Shown in pieces: positions 10,838 to 23,645 of a stretch of 64,000 bases of DNA. The stretch is from NCBI GenBank assembly GCA_020698575.1, contig CM036247.1, forward strand, positions 34,034,586 to 34,098,585, given 5' to 3'. Each line of letters opens with the position of its first letter. Position 1 is the stretch's first letter. The notes beneath the pieces were generated by a model that was not told the origin of the DNA, ran no database searches, and saw only the letters and a list, made by a program, of their open reading frames with translations. The stretch is from Bostrychus sinensis. Taxonomy: Eukaryota; Chordata; Actinopteri; Gobiiformes; Eleotridae. A program made the translations under genes and the position numbers.

Positions 10838-11745
10838 CAAGTGATCAGAGTCAAACAGGCTGTTGACATTTTTGTTCTTGACCCAGCGAGAGCCTCGTCT
10901 CTAACATTAGACCTTGGTACTGTTGGTGCTGCTGAAGTCTCTCAGATGGAATGATTTCTTTTCAGTGGAGATTTAACCACGGTTGAAACACAAAAGTCAC
11001 AGAAATATATACTTCAACCCTGGGTAAGGATGCTACGTATGTAAATACTTTATTTTTACTCACGTTAAATGGTGTCCTGTCTCGGTTGTGACCCGTGTCC
11101 TCAGTTAAGATGTAATGTTTACATGTTGATGTGAGCGAGAGGCTGCACAAGCATTTTTATTTTGAAAATTACCAGGTCCTCTTCATTGAACCCAGGTCTG
11201 GCTTGCTGTCTGGCTCCATCTGCTCTGTTTAACTTTATGCATGATGGCTCCAGCATCCAACAAAAATAGCAGAGGTGGGACCAAGTCACTGTTTTGCAAG
11301 TCACAAGTAAGTCTCAAGTCTTTGGCCTCAAGTCCGAGTCAAAGTCCAAGTCAATGACAGGCAAGTCCGAGTCAAGTCCCAAGTCAGTGCCTCACAAGTC
11401 CAAGTCGAGTCACAAGTCCTACACTTTGTTTCAAGTCCTTTCAAGTCTTTTTAACCCTTAGGACTCCAAACTTAATGTTTGTCACATTTTATATTGTTGA
11501 ATTTACTCTCATGTCCCACCTTAGAAAAACAAATATATGATAAACAGATGGTAAATTGTTTGCTGTACTATTTACATTTATTATTTTTATTTTTATTTAT
11601 TATTTAGTTATTTACAATTTACTGTAACGCCCTAAGACTAGAAGAGGCCTACACAGAAAACAGGTTTCTGAATACTTTAAAAGTAAAGCCAAGTTCTTTA
11701 GTATCAGTGATGTACAATAAAGCTAAATACCTCACCAGTACATTG

Positions 11746-13132
11746 TACACTGCTCAAAAAAATAAAGGGAACACTTAAACAACACAATGTAACTCCAAGT
11801 CAATCACACTTCTGTGAAATCAAACTGTGTCCACTGAGGAAGCAACACTGATTGACATCAGTTTCACTGCTGTTGTGCAAATGGAACAGACAACAGCTGG
11901 AAATTATAGGCAATTAGCAAGACTCCCCCAATAAAGGAGTGGTTCTGCAGGAGGTGACCACAGACCACTTCTCAGTTCCTATGCTTTCTGGCTGATGTTT
12001 TGGTCACTTTTGAATGCTGGTGGTGCTTTCACTCTGTGGTAGCATGAGACGGAGTCTACAACCCACACAAGTGGCTCAGGTAGTGCAGCTCATCCAGGAT
12101 GGCACATCAATGTGAGCTGTGGCAAAAAGGTTTCCTGTGTCTGTCAGCGTGGTGTCCAGAGCATGGAGGCACTACCAGGAGACAGACCAGTACATCAGGA
12201 GACGTGGAGGAGGCCGTAGGAGAGCAACAACCCAGCAGCAGGACCGCTACCTCCTCCTTTGTGCAAGGAGGAACAGGAGGAGCACTGCCAGAGCCCTGCA
12301 AAATGACCTCCAGCAGGCCACAAATGTGCATGTGTCTGTTCAAACGGTCAGAAACAGACTCCATGAGGGTGGTATGAGGGCCCGACGTCCACAGGTGCAG
12401 GACGTTTGGCATTTGCCAGAGAAAACCAAGATTGGCAAATTCGCGACTGGTGCCCTGTGCTCTTCACAGATGAAAGCAGGTTCACACTGAGCACATGTGA
12501 CAGACGTGACAGAGTCTGGAGACGCCGTGGAGAACGTTCTGCTGCCTGCAACATCCTCCAGCATGACCGGTTTGGCAGTGGGTCAGTAATGGTGTGGGTA
12601 GCATTTCTTTGGGGGCCGCACAGCCCTCCATGTGCTCGCCAGAGGTAGCCTGACTGCCATTAGGTACCGAGATGAGATCCTCAGACCCTTGTGAGACCAT
12701 ATGCTGGTGCGGTTGGCCCTGGGTTCCTCCTAATGCAAGACGATGCTAGACCTCATGTGGCTGGAGTGTGTCAGCAGTTCCTGTAAGATGAAGGCATTGA
12801 TGCTATGGACTGGCCCCGCACGTTCCCCAGACCTGAATCCAAATGAGCACATCTGGGACATCATGTCTCGCTCCATCCACCAACGCCACGTTGCACCACA
12901 GACTGTCCAGGAGTTGGCAGAGGCTTTAGTCCAGGTCTGGGAGGAGATCCCTCAGGAGACCATCCGCCACCTCATCAGGAGCATGCCCAGGTGTTGTAGG
13001 GAGGTCATACAGGCACGAGGAGGCCACACACACTACTGAGCCTCATTTTGACTTGTTTTAAAGACATTACATCAAAGTTGGATCAGCCTGTAGTGTGTTT
13101 TTACACTTTAATTTATTTTTTTTAGCAGTGTA
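11746..13132 (+). mobile_element. Tc1-like transposon nested in the hAT element
   Basis: TA-flanked inverted repeats start TACACTGCTCAAAAAAATAA and end with the complement (TTAGCAGTGTA). The plus-strand transposase is split into three frames: 12119-12490 (helix-turn-helix part, WRHYQETDQYIRRRG), 12406-12648 (LFTDESRFTL, the first catalytic Asp) and 12743-13039 (WTGPARSPDLNPNEHIWD, the second Asp and the Glu of the DD34E triad). Catalytic residues remain recognisable but frameshifts near 12400 and 12650-12740 inactivate it. Confidence 0.92.
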
Positions 13133-14100
13133 TATTCTCTGTACCAATAAACTGTACTCTTCTGGCCTTGCCAGATGTTCACAGGCTTCAAATAAGAGTC
13201 ATTCTCTCACATTTGAAGATTTACAAAGTGAATACTGCTCACTATACAGTTTACTGAATAGCGACACCTGTGGGAAAAAGGGGTACTGCAGGTTCATGAT
13301 GTATGGTCAGAGCCGTGAGCTCCAGCTCCAACACAGAGACAACACTGCAGAAAGCTCCAGCTGGTGTTCATTTTTCACTGTTTACTGTCTGAGCTCACTG
13401 TGCACAGGTAAAGATCTCCTCTGGGTAATCACATAAAGCCGCGTGTGCGTCACGTGATTCATGGAGGCTAAGTCTCTCTCAGATTCCACATATTCGCCTT
13501 TAGACCTCTATTGCAAATGATTATTTTTTACTTTTAGATTTTTTTTATTTGTTGATTTTGTTTTAGTTTTTATTAAGTGTAATCTGCACCTGAACGCCTC
13601 ATGTCTGTGTCTGGGGTGAGCTGCTCTCAGCTGTGAGGAGAGGGAGGGTCACAGAGGCAGCAGCTCCGTCCGCGTCCCTCTGACATTAAAACTAAGTTCT
13701 GGTGATTAATTAACTCTTTTATGAATGTGTTTGGAGTAAAACATCGGAGGAGCTGTGTGAAAAGTCCGCGAGTTCTCGACGATAGAGCGTTATAATTAGA
13801 CGCGCGTGTATTTGAGATCATTAATGGTTGTAAAAGTTTAACGCTCCGTATCTCTGTGATTTCTGAGTCTATCAACACGAAACAAAGACTGACACAAAGC
13901 TTAAAATCTCCTCTGCCGTTATGTCAAAATGCCATGTGCTGCTACAGCTCAATACACTTTGAAATGTGCATCAGAAAACACCCACTAGTAACATGTGCAG
14001 GGAGAGAAAGCGCCCATTACTGCGCTGAGGAGTTTAATTAGGCTAATTATTTCTCGCACACTTAAAAAAAATCATACTTTTATTTCTTTGAGAAGCATCA
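13133..14100. other. Internal region of the hAT-like element
   Basis: Non-coding body between the Tc1 insertion and the right CAAGTC array. Several CpGs occur near 13650-13820. Small open frames here show no domain. Confidence 0.5.
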
Positions 14101-14429
14101 AGTTTTCTCAAGTCCGGGTCAAATCCCAAGTCATTGGTGTTCAAGTCCAAGTCGAGTCTCAAGTCTTAGTCCATTTCATCAAGTCGAGTCTAAAGTCATC
14201 AAATTAGTGACTCGAGTCCAAGTCATGACTTTCAAGTCCACACCTCTGAAAAATAGACTTGATTCCTTTTTCTGTCAGAGCACCAGACACAGAGACGTAC
14301 TGCAAAACAACCAGTTTGAACTCACGCATTGACCTGACTGGTGTTATTTGTTGCAGAGGTCGTACAGGACACATGATGGACACGCAACGTATTCAGTGTG
14401 AATTGAGTGTTGAACAGGCCTCCATCTAA

Positions 14430-14600
14430 ACTGGTGGTTTAGAGGGGCAAGCTGACCAAAAACCTATTTTATTTTTATTTTGAAGGTACAGGCTTAGATT
14501 TATTAGGTTTTCTAATAGAATAGTCAGGATTACAGTCAAATATATGCCATTATAATGTAAGTCAAAGCCCCCCAATGGGTCCTGAAGTGTAAGTTTTTAC
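14430..14600. repeat. Right arm of a long inverted repeat
   Basis: Inverted diverged partner of 10300-10475. The sequence just beyond it (14605-14640, CTCCAAAAATAAAAATGCA) recurs at 42204-42222 within another repeat, which supports an interspersed family rather than a unique locus. Confidence 0.6.
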
Positions 14601-14843
14601 AATATCATTACTCCAAAAATAAAAATGCACTAAAACCAATGTCATTATTAATTACTGACTGTCAAGGCACTAATAACCTCACCTCAAGTGATCCACTCTG
14701 CACCTAATTTTTAAATAATATGGCATATTTAGTGTTTTTGTGACAAAAAATGCCATAAAAATTGATAAATGATAAACTTAATCTATGGTTAGGTTTGATT
14801 TGAAAAACAAAAAACAAAACAACTCTCTATATCTAGCTCTCCA

Positions 14844-16195
14844 TACAAAATTGTTGGTACCGTTCGGTTAATGAAAGAAAAACTCACAATGGCCACAGAA
14901 ATAACTTGAACCTGACAAAAGTAATAATAAATAAAAATTCTATGAAATGAAAGTCATAAAACAGGGCTGGACAAAAATGATGGTACCCTTAAGTTAATAT
15001 TTTGTTGCACAACTTTTTGAGGCAATCACTGCAATCAAACGATTCTTGTAACTGTCAATGATACTTCTGCACCTCTCAGCAGGTATTTTGGCCCACTCCT
15101 CACGAGCAAACTGCTCCAGTTGTCTCAGGTTTGAAGGGTGCCTTTTCCAGACGGCAGCTTCAGCTCCTTCCAAAGATGCTCAATAGGATTTAGGTCAGGG
15201 CTCATAGAAGCCAACTTTAGAATAGTCCAGTGTTTTCCTCTTAGCCAGTCTTGGGTGTTTTTGGGTCATTGTCCTGTTGCAAGACCCATGACCTGTGACT
15301 GAGACCAAGCTTTCTGACACTGGCCAGCACATTTCTCTCTAGAATCCCTTGATAGTCTTGAGATTTCATTGTACCCTGCACAGATTCAAGACACCCTGTG
15401 CCAGATGCAGCGAAGCAGCCCCAGAACATAACAGAGCCTCCTCCATGTTTCACAGTGGGGACAGTGTTCTTTTCTTGATATGCTTCATTTTTCTGTCTGT
15501 GAACATAGAGCTGATGTGCCTTGGCAAAAAGTTCCATTTTTGTCTCATCTGTCCATAGGACATTCTCCCAGAAGCTTTGTGGCTTGTCAACATGTAGTTT
15601 GGCAAATTCTAATCTGGCTTTATGATTTGTTTTCAACAATGTGTCCTCCTTGGTTGTCTCCCATGAAGTCCACTTTGGCTCAAACAACAACGGATGGTGT
15701 GATCTGACACTGATGTTCCTTGAGCTTGAAGTTCACCTCATTTGTTACCATTCGTATTATCCGTCTCTTTGAATAGTCATCAATTTTCCTCCTGCGGCCA
15801 CGGCCAGGGAGGTTGGCTACAGTCCCATGGATCTTACATTTCTGAATAATATGTGCAACTGTGGTCACAGGAACATCAAGCTGCTTGGAGATGGTCTTAT
15901 AGTCTTTACCTTTAACATGCTTCTCTATAATTTTCTTTCTAATCTCCTGAGACAACTCTTTCCTTTGCTTCCTCTGGTCCATGTTGAGTGTGGTACACAC
16001 CATGTCACCAAACAGCACAGTGACTACCTGTAGCCCTATATATAGGCCCACTGACTGATTACAAGATTGTAGACACCTGTGATGCTAATTAGTGGACACA
16101 TCTTGGATTAACTTGTCCCTTTGGTGACATTATTTTCAGTCTTTTCTAGGGGTACCATCATTTTTGTCCTGTCCTGGCCTGTTTCATGATAGTTT
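14844..16195 (-). mobile_element. Tc1-like transposon, minus-strand transposase in two frames
   Basis: The inverted repeats include GGACAAAAATGATGGTACCC (14969) and its complement near 16149-16172. The left repeat extends further out than the right, which seems truncated. Minus-strand frame 15680-16051 encodes the DNA-binding part (DMVCTTLNMDQRKQRKE, a helix-turn-helix region, and the GRGRRRKID hook). Frame 15241-15690 encodes the catalytic part (WENVLWTDETKMELF, GGGSVMFWGCFAASG, LQQDNDPKT). A frameshift near 15685 separates them and the C-terminal part is also broken. Boundaries are approximate. Confidence 0.88.
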
Positions 16196-19100
16196 ACTGC
16201 ATTATGTCCCACGTTTGGCTTAAAAGCATCTGATCACCCTAAAACTACCTGGACTTTGTTGTCTGATAATGATGTTCTGCAGCTGGGAGCTACAAAAAAA
16301 CTCAAATTAAAAAAAATTCAAATTCCAAAAGGCGGGAAAATGTGGGGCGGGGCATGGGCAGCAGCAGGAGCTACTTTTAACTGAAAAAGTAGTCCCTAAG
16401 CATTTTTAGTTTTAAATACTTCTAGTACTAGTTTTAACTACTTCTATTACATAGAACACACATTTAAATCAATATCCACATTTTTATAAATAACTAGAAA
16501 ACAAAAAAAGAACTATTTATATTTGGCAACTGGCGGAGGAACACAACACCAGATAACCTACCAACAGCAGCGTGTGGGCGCCAAACTGCAAAGTCACCGT
16601 GCAGCTAACAAAACCTGAAAAGAAATCTGAGCTGGATTTATTTTGTGTTTGGTGAGGTTTTCTTATTTATTTGATACAGTTTGTACTTTTGTTAGTCCCA
16701 GAGAAATAAGCATGAATTAGCTGCTCTTATGGACTTTTTTTTTTTATTGCATTGTGTTAGCTAACTCTGGGCACTAAGCTAGCGTAACTGTTAACAGAAA
16801 TTATTAAACACAATTTTAGATCAAACAAATGTGAGTCTAATATGAGCAATAGTAGTACTTAGCAAGTTACTGATGTTGACTGAATGCTAAGCAGCTTCTA
16901 CAACACACTTTCAAAGTTCGAAGTTTAAATTGGGCCCGAGGTTAATTTTACAGAATAAAAAGTGGTGTTATACACACTCATCTTAGATCGGCCTTTCTCC
17001 AGTAATGCACTACTGTTGTTATTACCAAACTTGATTTATTGTTTATAACGTTAATCATCCTTGTACTCCCCATGCCAACCTGTAATAGTGATGTGTAATA
17101 ACTAGTGTAAAAAGTGATGCTGTAACCTCAGTGGATGTTAGTGCTACCCCCCCACACACACACACACTTGAAAAAAATAATTGTAAAGAAATGCACATCA
17201 CTGCAACAGCAGCGCTGTAGTCTGTTCCACGCGCTGCTGTTGCAGTGTAAACTACACTACAGCATTGTGATGCTAAATTTGAAGCTTTATTTTGCTAAAA
17301 TAATTTTAATACAGTCCGTAATATAAAGTTACTATTTTTTTATTTTATTATTGTAATTTTATATGTGTTAAATATATTTCCTTTTTGGTATGCATTGTAA
17401 AACAATGGTACAGCACTTAAAAAGGGTTTATTATTAATACATGATTATTGTTGTTAAAATGTAAACCTTTGATAAACAATGGGATTACGAAATTACATTC
17501 CATAATTAACATACACTGTAAAAGGTGTTACAGTTAGAAATGAGTATTATTAATCTTCTGTGCTATTTTATTTTGGTTAAAGCACTTGCAATAATTCTAA
17601 AATGGCCATATGAAGATATAGAAATGTGAACTCAATAGTAATAGCCCTGTTCTTCACAGGCTAGGTTTTTTGTTGGCCCCTTAGATCTGGAATCCTCCCT
17701 GGAGGGAGGTGGCGAGCCTCTTTTGAATGAACCAGACATTTCTGGCCTTGGAGAGCACAAGGTTCTCCTCCCACGAACTAACACCTGTGCAGTAGAACCA
17801 TTGCCGCATTGATACCATTGGATTTAACTCAACTTGACTCAAACAGACTATTAAGCCGGCTGGACTCTACATTATCTGAGCTCAGATAGGACACAAGGGT
17901 TTTCTTTTAAATTTGTATTGTACTAAAGTGCACTGTTACTACTGTTATTGTTACATATGGTAATACTTTCAGCAGCCAATTTATCATTGGTCTCCACTCA
18001 TCTTTACCTTAGCCTCCTAATCATTGGCCCAACCCCTTATTTCTAGTCTTTCCATCATAAGGGTTACACTGTCAATAAAGCTCATTTGAATTTGGGTGCA
18101 TAGTGCACCCCTTTCTCTTTTCTCTCCCTCACAGGCTAATGGCATGTAGCAAACATGATCCTAGTTTAGGCTCCAGATGAACTAAATACGTTACTCCTGT
18201 ACCTTTGTGCATCTCATAACAACCGCATTTATTAAATGACTAAAACTTTGTGCTGTTGCAGGGATTCATGGATGTCTCAGTAGCACACTGGGTAAGGTTG
18301 GAAGTTCTGAAACCAGCTGTGCCAAAACTGAGACTTGAGCTTTAACACTGGGTGGGAATTTAGCCTACTCCACTTTCTTCACACTGGCCAGAGAGAGCCA
18401 GAAATCCAGGTACCCACTTAGGTTCATTCTCAGTTACATGGAAAAGTACATCAATAATAAATTAACATTTTATGTTCATAGATATACAGCAGGCAGACGG
18501 AGCAGTAGCAGGACAAGGACAGCTGTGACAATCTGAACTGTGAACTGCACACTGAAGGTAAATATAGTTATCTTATACTGAGTTTTTACTAAATTGTATG
18601 ACTGTGGACCCTTTTAGAGTTTGTACATAACAGGCAGCACACTTTTTATCTCTAGCACTGTGCTATTACGCTGGTTATAATTACAGCCACCTTTTATTTT
18701 TAGCTTACAAACGGATCAAGATGAAGAGCTGCATTCTGTACTTAACTGAGGATTCTTCTGTCATAAAGATGTGTGATGTAAGTCATACCATATACTCATT
18801 ATCAGCAACATGCAGCATTTCTAACAATATCCCCAAGTCTGATGTGTTGTCATACACAAAATCTTTTTTTCCTACCTCAGCTTATTTCACTTCAAAGAGG
18901 TGTATCGTGAAGTGATATCTAGCTTTCTTGCCACTGTCTTTCATAAAGTAAAGGTTATTCTTTTGCACTGTAATGGAAAAACTAGTACATGGTTTATAAA
19001 ACAGTGGCATCCTCTGTAATAAAGAGATTTTTTTGATGACAAAATGTGTGATTTGTTTTAGTATATTCCAATCATGGTGTTCTTATGTGAAGTTGCTAAT

Positions 19101-19265
19101 TAGCACTTCTATGTAAGCCACTGGTTTATATTGCCAATGTATATTGTTTTCCCAGGAACCAGGTTTTCCAGGTGCTCACGCTGCAGACAGTACTGTAAAG
19201 GTAACTGTGTTTACTTTACTATGACACATTGGTAATGTCTGTGTGAATACACGTCTGTTGTGAAT
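16196..19265. other. Long non-coding stretch
   Basis: About 3 kb of mostly AT-rich DNA without a supported exon. At 17640-18090 the sequence ends in AATAAAGCTCATTTGAATTT, a tail typical of fish LINE 3' UTRs, so a LINE remnant is likely there. I see nothing else I can name. Confidence 0.45.
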
Positions 19266-19269
19266 CTGT

Positions 19270-19392
19270 GCCTTTATTCATTCATCTTTTTCTGCTTTTT
19301 CATATTAGGGGTCATGGGTGACTGGAGCCTATCCCAGTAACTTTGGGCCTTAGGCGGGGACACCCCTGGGCAGGGGCCAACTGGTCACAGAA
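19270..19392 (-). repeat. SINE tail relic
   Basis: The motif GGTGACTGGAGCCTATCCCA at 19316-19335 is shared with the complete SINE at 35285-35643 and lies in the same orientation. Only the tail portion remains here. Confidence 0.65.
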
Positions 19393-20447
19393 TCTGTGCC
19401 TTATTTTATTTTTTTTTATTGATAGCACTGCTAAAGTTGCATATTTAAAAGAACACTCTGTTAGCTCCCAGAATGTTTTATACTAGGGTAAATTATTATT
19501 TTTTTATGTAATCTTTAACTTTTTTCTTTAAATTGAACTAATTCTTTGAAGTTGTTTAGTGAGATGTCATACATAAAATGCCACTTTATTTTAGGGATGT
19601 TTTAGTAATTAATTCTGTCTTCCTTGTTTTTCTGCAGATGCACCAAATATCTAATGGATTATTGGAAATTTGGGGGAAGACGTCATCTGCTTCGTTGTCC
19701 CCTCTGATAGAGATTTTATTCACTTTTGTGGCAGGTTTTATTTTGACTTTTTGTTTTTTGTTTACTGTATAGGTTAATTCAAAAAATATTGGGATGTTAT
19801 GCAAATCTTAGCTACAGTATGTTATCCACTATTGAACACATTACATCATGAAAGTGAGACATTTTTACTATTTCACGCAAAAAAAAAAAAATTAGCTCAT
19901 TTGGATTTGAAAGTAGGGATGGCACAACACAAGCTGTAGCTGTTATGTTAACTGCAGCAACACTTCAGTGAGAGGCGTGGGTATGAAAGGCAGAGTCTGT
20001 ATTATGAGTACTGGATGTGCCTGTTATTCAGACCCCAAATGACACTGATTAAAAAATAAACATAATTCTGTACTGGAAATCACTGCATGGATGAAGAACA
20101 TGTCTAGAAGTCACTGTGAACACAGTTTGCAAAAATCCAAGTTACAGCTGGATCATGTAAAGAAGATCCGTCTATGAAGAGCATGAACCAGAAACACTGC
20201 TGTCTTCTCTGGGCCAACTGGTTTTCATTTTCCATTTCAAATATGACTTTCTTTACATCATATGTTGGATTTCTGAAAACCTTGAATGACTTCTGGAAGA
20301 ATGATCCATGAAGTGATTTTCTGTACAGAATTATGATGATTAAGTTTTTAATAGTGACGCATGAGGTGAAGATTATGAGTATCCAATACCAATAATATTA
20401 CATTGACACTGCCTTTTTAAAATACTATTTTAATACCAAATTACACT
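19393..20447. other. No gene recognised
   Basis: AT-rich DNA. Open frames of about 64-72 codons on both strands at 19578-19804 overlap each other and show no domain. Confidence 0.45.
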
Positions 20448-20448
20448 G

Positions 20449-23400
20449 GTGATTGGGAGCTCGATAGTTAGAGACGTGAAGCTGCCAGCGGCTATGGTTA
20501 GGTGTTTTTCGGGGGCCAGAGTGGGTGACATCGAAGGAAACCTTAGGCTTTTAGCCCAGAGTAGGACCAGGTTCTGTCGAATCGTGATTCACGTTGGCGG
20601 TAACGACGCCCGGTAGGAGACAATCAGAGGTGCTCAAATTGAACGTAGGGTGAGTGTGCAAACTTGCTAAGTCGATGTCGGACACCGTAATATACTCTGG
20701 TCTGCTGCCGAATTTGACCAGTGATGAAATGTACAGCCGCTTTCCATCATTCAACTGCTGGTTATCTAGATGGTGCCCAGAAAACGGCATAGGCTTTATT
20801 GATAATTGGCGAGTGTTTTGGGGAAAGCCCGGTCTCTTACGGAGAGACGGCATTCATCCCACGTTGGATGGTGCCACGTTGCTGTCTGGAAATATGGCTG
20901 ATAGCATTAGTCGTCCAACCTGACAAACTAGAGGTGGGACCCAGGCACAGAGCAGTAGTTTAAAACACTTCTCTGAGCTTCCTTACGAGCTGGGACAAAC
21001 CCAGTATAAAGGTATTTTAGCAGAGCAAATAGAGACTGTGTCTGTCCCCCGCCTAAACACTAACTCCAATCAGCAAAAGACAAATAAGAGGAGTGAGAGC
21101 CACAAATTTAATAAAAATAACTTCTTGTAGACCTATTAATAATATTAATAATAATCAAAACAATGACATGTGGATTACTAAACAGTAGGTCCATTTCCTC
21201 TAAATCTCTGTTAGTTAATGAATTAATTAATGATAATAAACTTAACCTACTGGCCTTAACAGAAACCTGGCTACAGCAGGATGATTATGTGAGACTTAAT
21301 GAAGCTACTCCCCCAAGTCATGTAAACTTTCAGACTGCTAGGAGCACAGGCGGAGGTGGAGGAGTGGCAGTAATATCACAGTCTAGTTTACTTCTTAGCC
21401 CCAAATCTAAACACATATAAATCCTTTGAAAGCCTAATACCAACTATAAATCACCCAAACTGTAAGAAACAAAAAACAGTTATGTTTATAATCATCTACC
21501 GGCCTCCTGGTCCCTGTTCTGAATTTTTAATTGCGTTCTCTGACTTTCTATCCAGTATAGTGTTAGACTCAGATGAGATTGCAATAGTAGGGGATTTTAA
21601 TATTCATGTTGATGAAAGCAGCGACTGTCTAGGAAATGCATTTGCAGCCTTATTAGACAGCATAGGTTTTACTCAAAACATAAATAAACCCACTCATTGT
21701 CACAAGCACAGCCTGGACCTTGCTTTAACCTATGGTATAGAGATTAGTGAGCTCACTGTCCTCCCTCATAACCCCATACTCTCAGATCACTTTCTAATTA
21801 CCTTTCACTTTATACTCAAAGACTTTACTGTTCCAGTGAACAAAACCCAGATTAGAAGAACATTATCTGACCAATCTGTGTCAAAGTTTAAACACATAAT
21901 TAAGCCAATATTTAGAACAACGTTGAGTGAGTATGTTGAGAACAGCTCCCATAGCTTGAGTCCCAGTAAAAATGATGGGTTTGTTGACAGCACCATGCAG
22001 TCTTTAATGATGGCTCTAGATAATGAAGCTCCATTAAAACAAAAGGTTGTTAGGCCGAATCGAGTAGCACCATGGTTTAATGCTGAAACACGTTCCCTTA
22101 AACAAGCAACCCATAAATTAGAAAGGCTACTCCACTCCAGCTCAGAGCAGTCTCTGAATGCCTGGAAATATAGTCTTTTAAATTATAAAAAATCTCTCCG
22201 CGAGGCCAAAACCAGATACTATTCAACTTTAATAGAAGAAAACAGGAACAACCCTAGATTTCTGTTCAGCACTGTAGCCAGGCTGACCACCAGTCACAGC
22301 TCAGTAGAACCCTGTATCCCTGTTACTCTCAGCTGTGAAAACTTTCTTCAATTTTTTAACAACAAAATTACAAGTATTAGAGACAAATTAAATAAAATTC
22401 TCCCTACAATCAGCTCAGAGCAAGCCAAAGCTGTAAAAATTGAGGCCACTATAAAACCATCTGTAACGTTAGACTGCTTCATCGCTGTAGTTCAAGCTGA
22501 GATAACAGATATCAGTCATTATGTCCTCCAAAACCTCAACTTGTCTTTTAGACCCAATACCAACCAAACTTTTAAAAGAAACGCTTCCCCTAATTAATGA
22601 ACCTATACTGACTATAATAAACACCTCCTTAGAAACAGGTTATGTGCCACAGTCTTTTAAATATGCAGTTATTAAACCGCTTCTGAAAAAAACCCAGTCT
22701 AGATCCTGACATTTTAGCCAACTATAGACCAATATCAAATCTCCCTTTTATTTCAAAAATCCTAGAAAGAGTTGTAGTTAAACAGTTATGTCGCCACCTA
22801 CAGGACAATAGCTTATTTGAAGATTTTCAGTCAGGGTTTAGACCCCACCATAGCGCAGAAACTGCATTAGTTAGAGTCACAAATGACTTGTTAAGTTCAG
22901 ATAATGGACTGGTCTCAGTCCTAGTTCTGTTAGATCTCAGTGCAGCCTTTGACACCATTGACCACAGCATCTTACTCCAGAGATTAGACTGTGACATAGG
23001 GGTCAGAGGAGCCGCTCTCTGCTGGTTTAAATCCTACTTATCTGATAGGTACCAGTTTGTCAGTGTAAATGAACATTCCTCACAGTGCAGTAAAGTTAGC
23101 TATGGAGTGCCACAAGGCTCAGTACTTGGACCCATTCTGTTCATGCTTTACATGCTGCCTTTAGGAAACAATCAGAAAACATGGCATTAATTTTCACTGT
23201 TACTCAGACTGATACACAGTTGTATTTATCAATTAAACCTGATCAGAACTGACCTGCGTTGAGAAACTTAGCGCCTGTGTGAGAGACATAAAGACCTGGA
23301 TGACAATTAATTATCTCCTCCTAAACCCAGAAAAAACAGAGGTCATTATACTAGGCCCCAAAAAGCTGAGAGATGCTCTGTCTGAGCAGAGAGTCTCCCT

Positions 23401-23645
23401 GGACGGTGTCAGTGTAGCCTCAAGTTCTACTGTGAGAAACTTAGGAGTTTTATTTGATCAAGATTTATCATTTAAGGCTCATATAAACCAAGCCTGTAAA
23501 ACAGCATTCTTTCACTTACGTAACATAGCCAAAATCAGAAATATTTTATCTAAAAGTGACGCTGAAAAACTTGTCCATGCATTTGTTACATCTAGGTTAG
23601 ATTACTGTAACTCTCTGCTGGCAGCGTGCACTAAAAACTCATTTA
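20449..23645 (+). mobile_element. L2/CR1-type LINE, decayed
   Basis: A non-LTR retrotransposon in the order ORF1, endonuclease, reverse transcriptase. ORF1 remnants (20449-20923) look like an SGNH/GDSL esterase: GSSIVRDV (serine block), HVGGNDAR (block III) and RRDGIHPT (Asp-His block). The endonuclease is split by a frameshift between 21420 and 21482: LTETWLQQDD, then GDFNIHVDES and ILSDHFLITF. The reverse transcriptase shows NYRPISNLPFISK, LLDLSAAFDTIDH and GVPQGSVLGPILF. The catalytic YADD box near 23200 has its alanine replaced and a one-base insertion, which creates a stop. The 3' end is missing after about 23640. Confidence 0.92.

Larger units (their letters stand above)
11270..14248. 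mobile_element. hAT-like element with CAAGTC-rich ends and perfect 8-bp TSD
   Basis: The termini are CAGAGGTGGGACC and GTCCACACCTCTG (inverted), flanked by the identical 8-bp direct repeats AAAAATAG at 11262-11269 and 14249-14256. Just inside each end lies a dense array of CAAGTC/AAGTCC hexamers (11290-11450 and 14100-14240). Such arrays act as subterminal transposase-binding repeats in known hAT elements. The roughly 3-kb span includes a 1.39-kb Tc1 insertion at 11746-13132. Removing that leaves about 1.6 kb with no hAT transposase frame, so it is non-autonomous. Confidence 0.9.

Noticed and set aside
13095..13436. 113-codon frame after the nested Tc1
   Set aside because: Spans the Tc1 end and hAT body; no domain and no family match.
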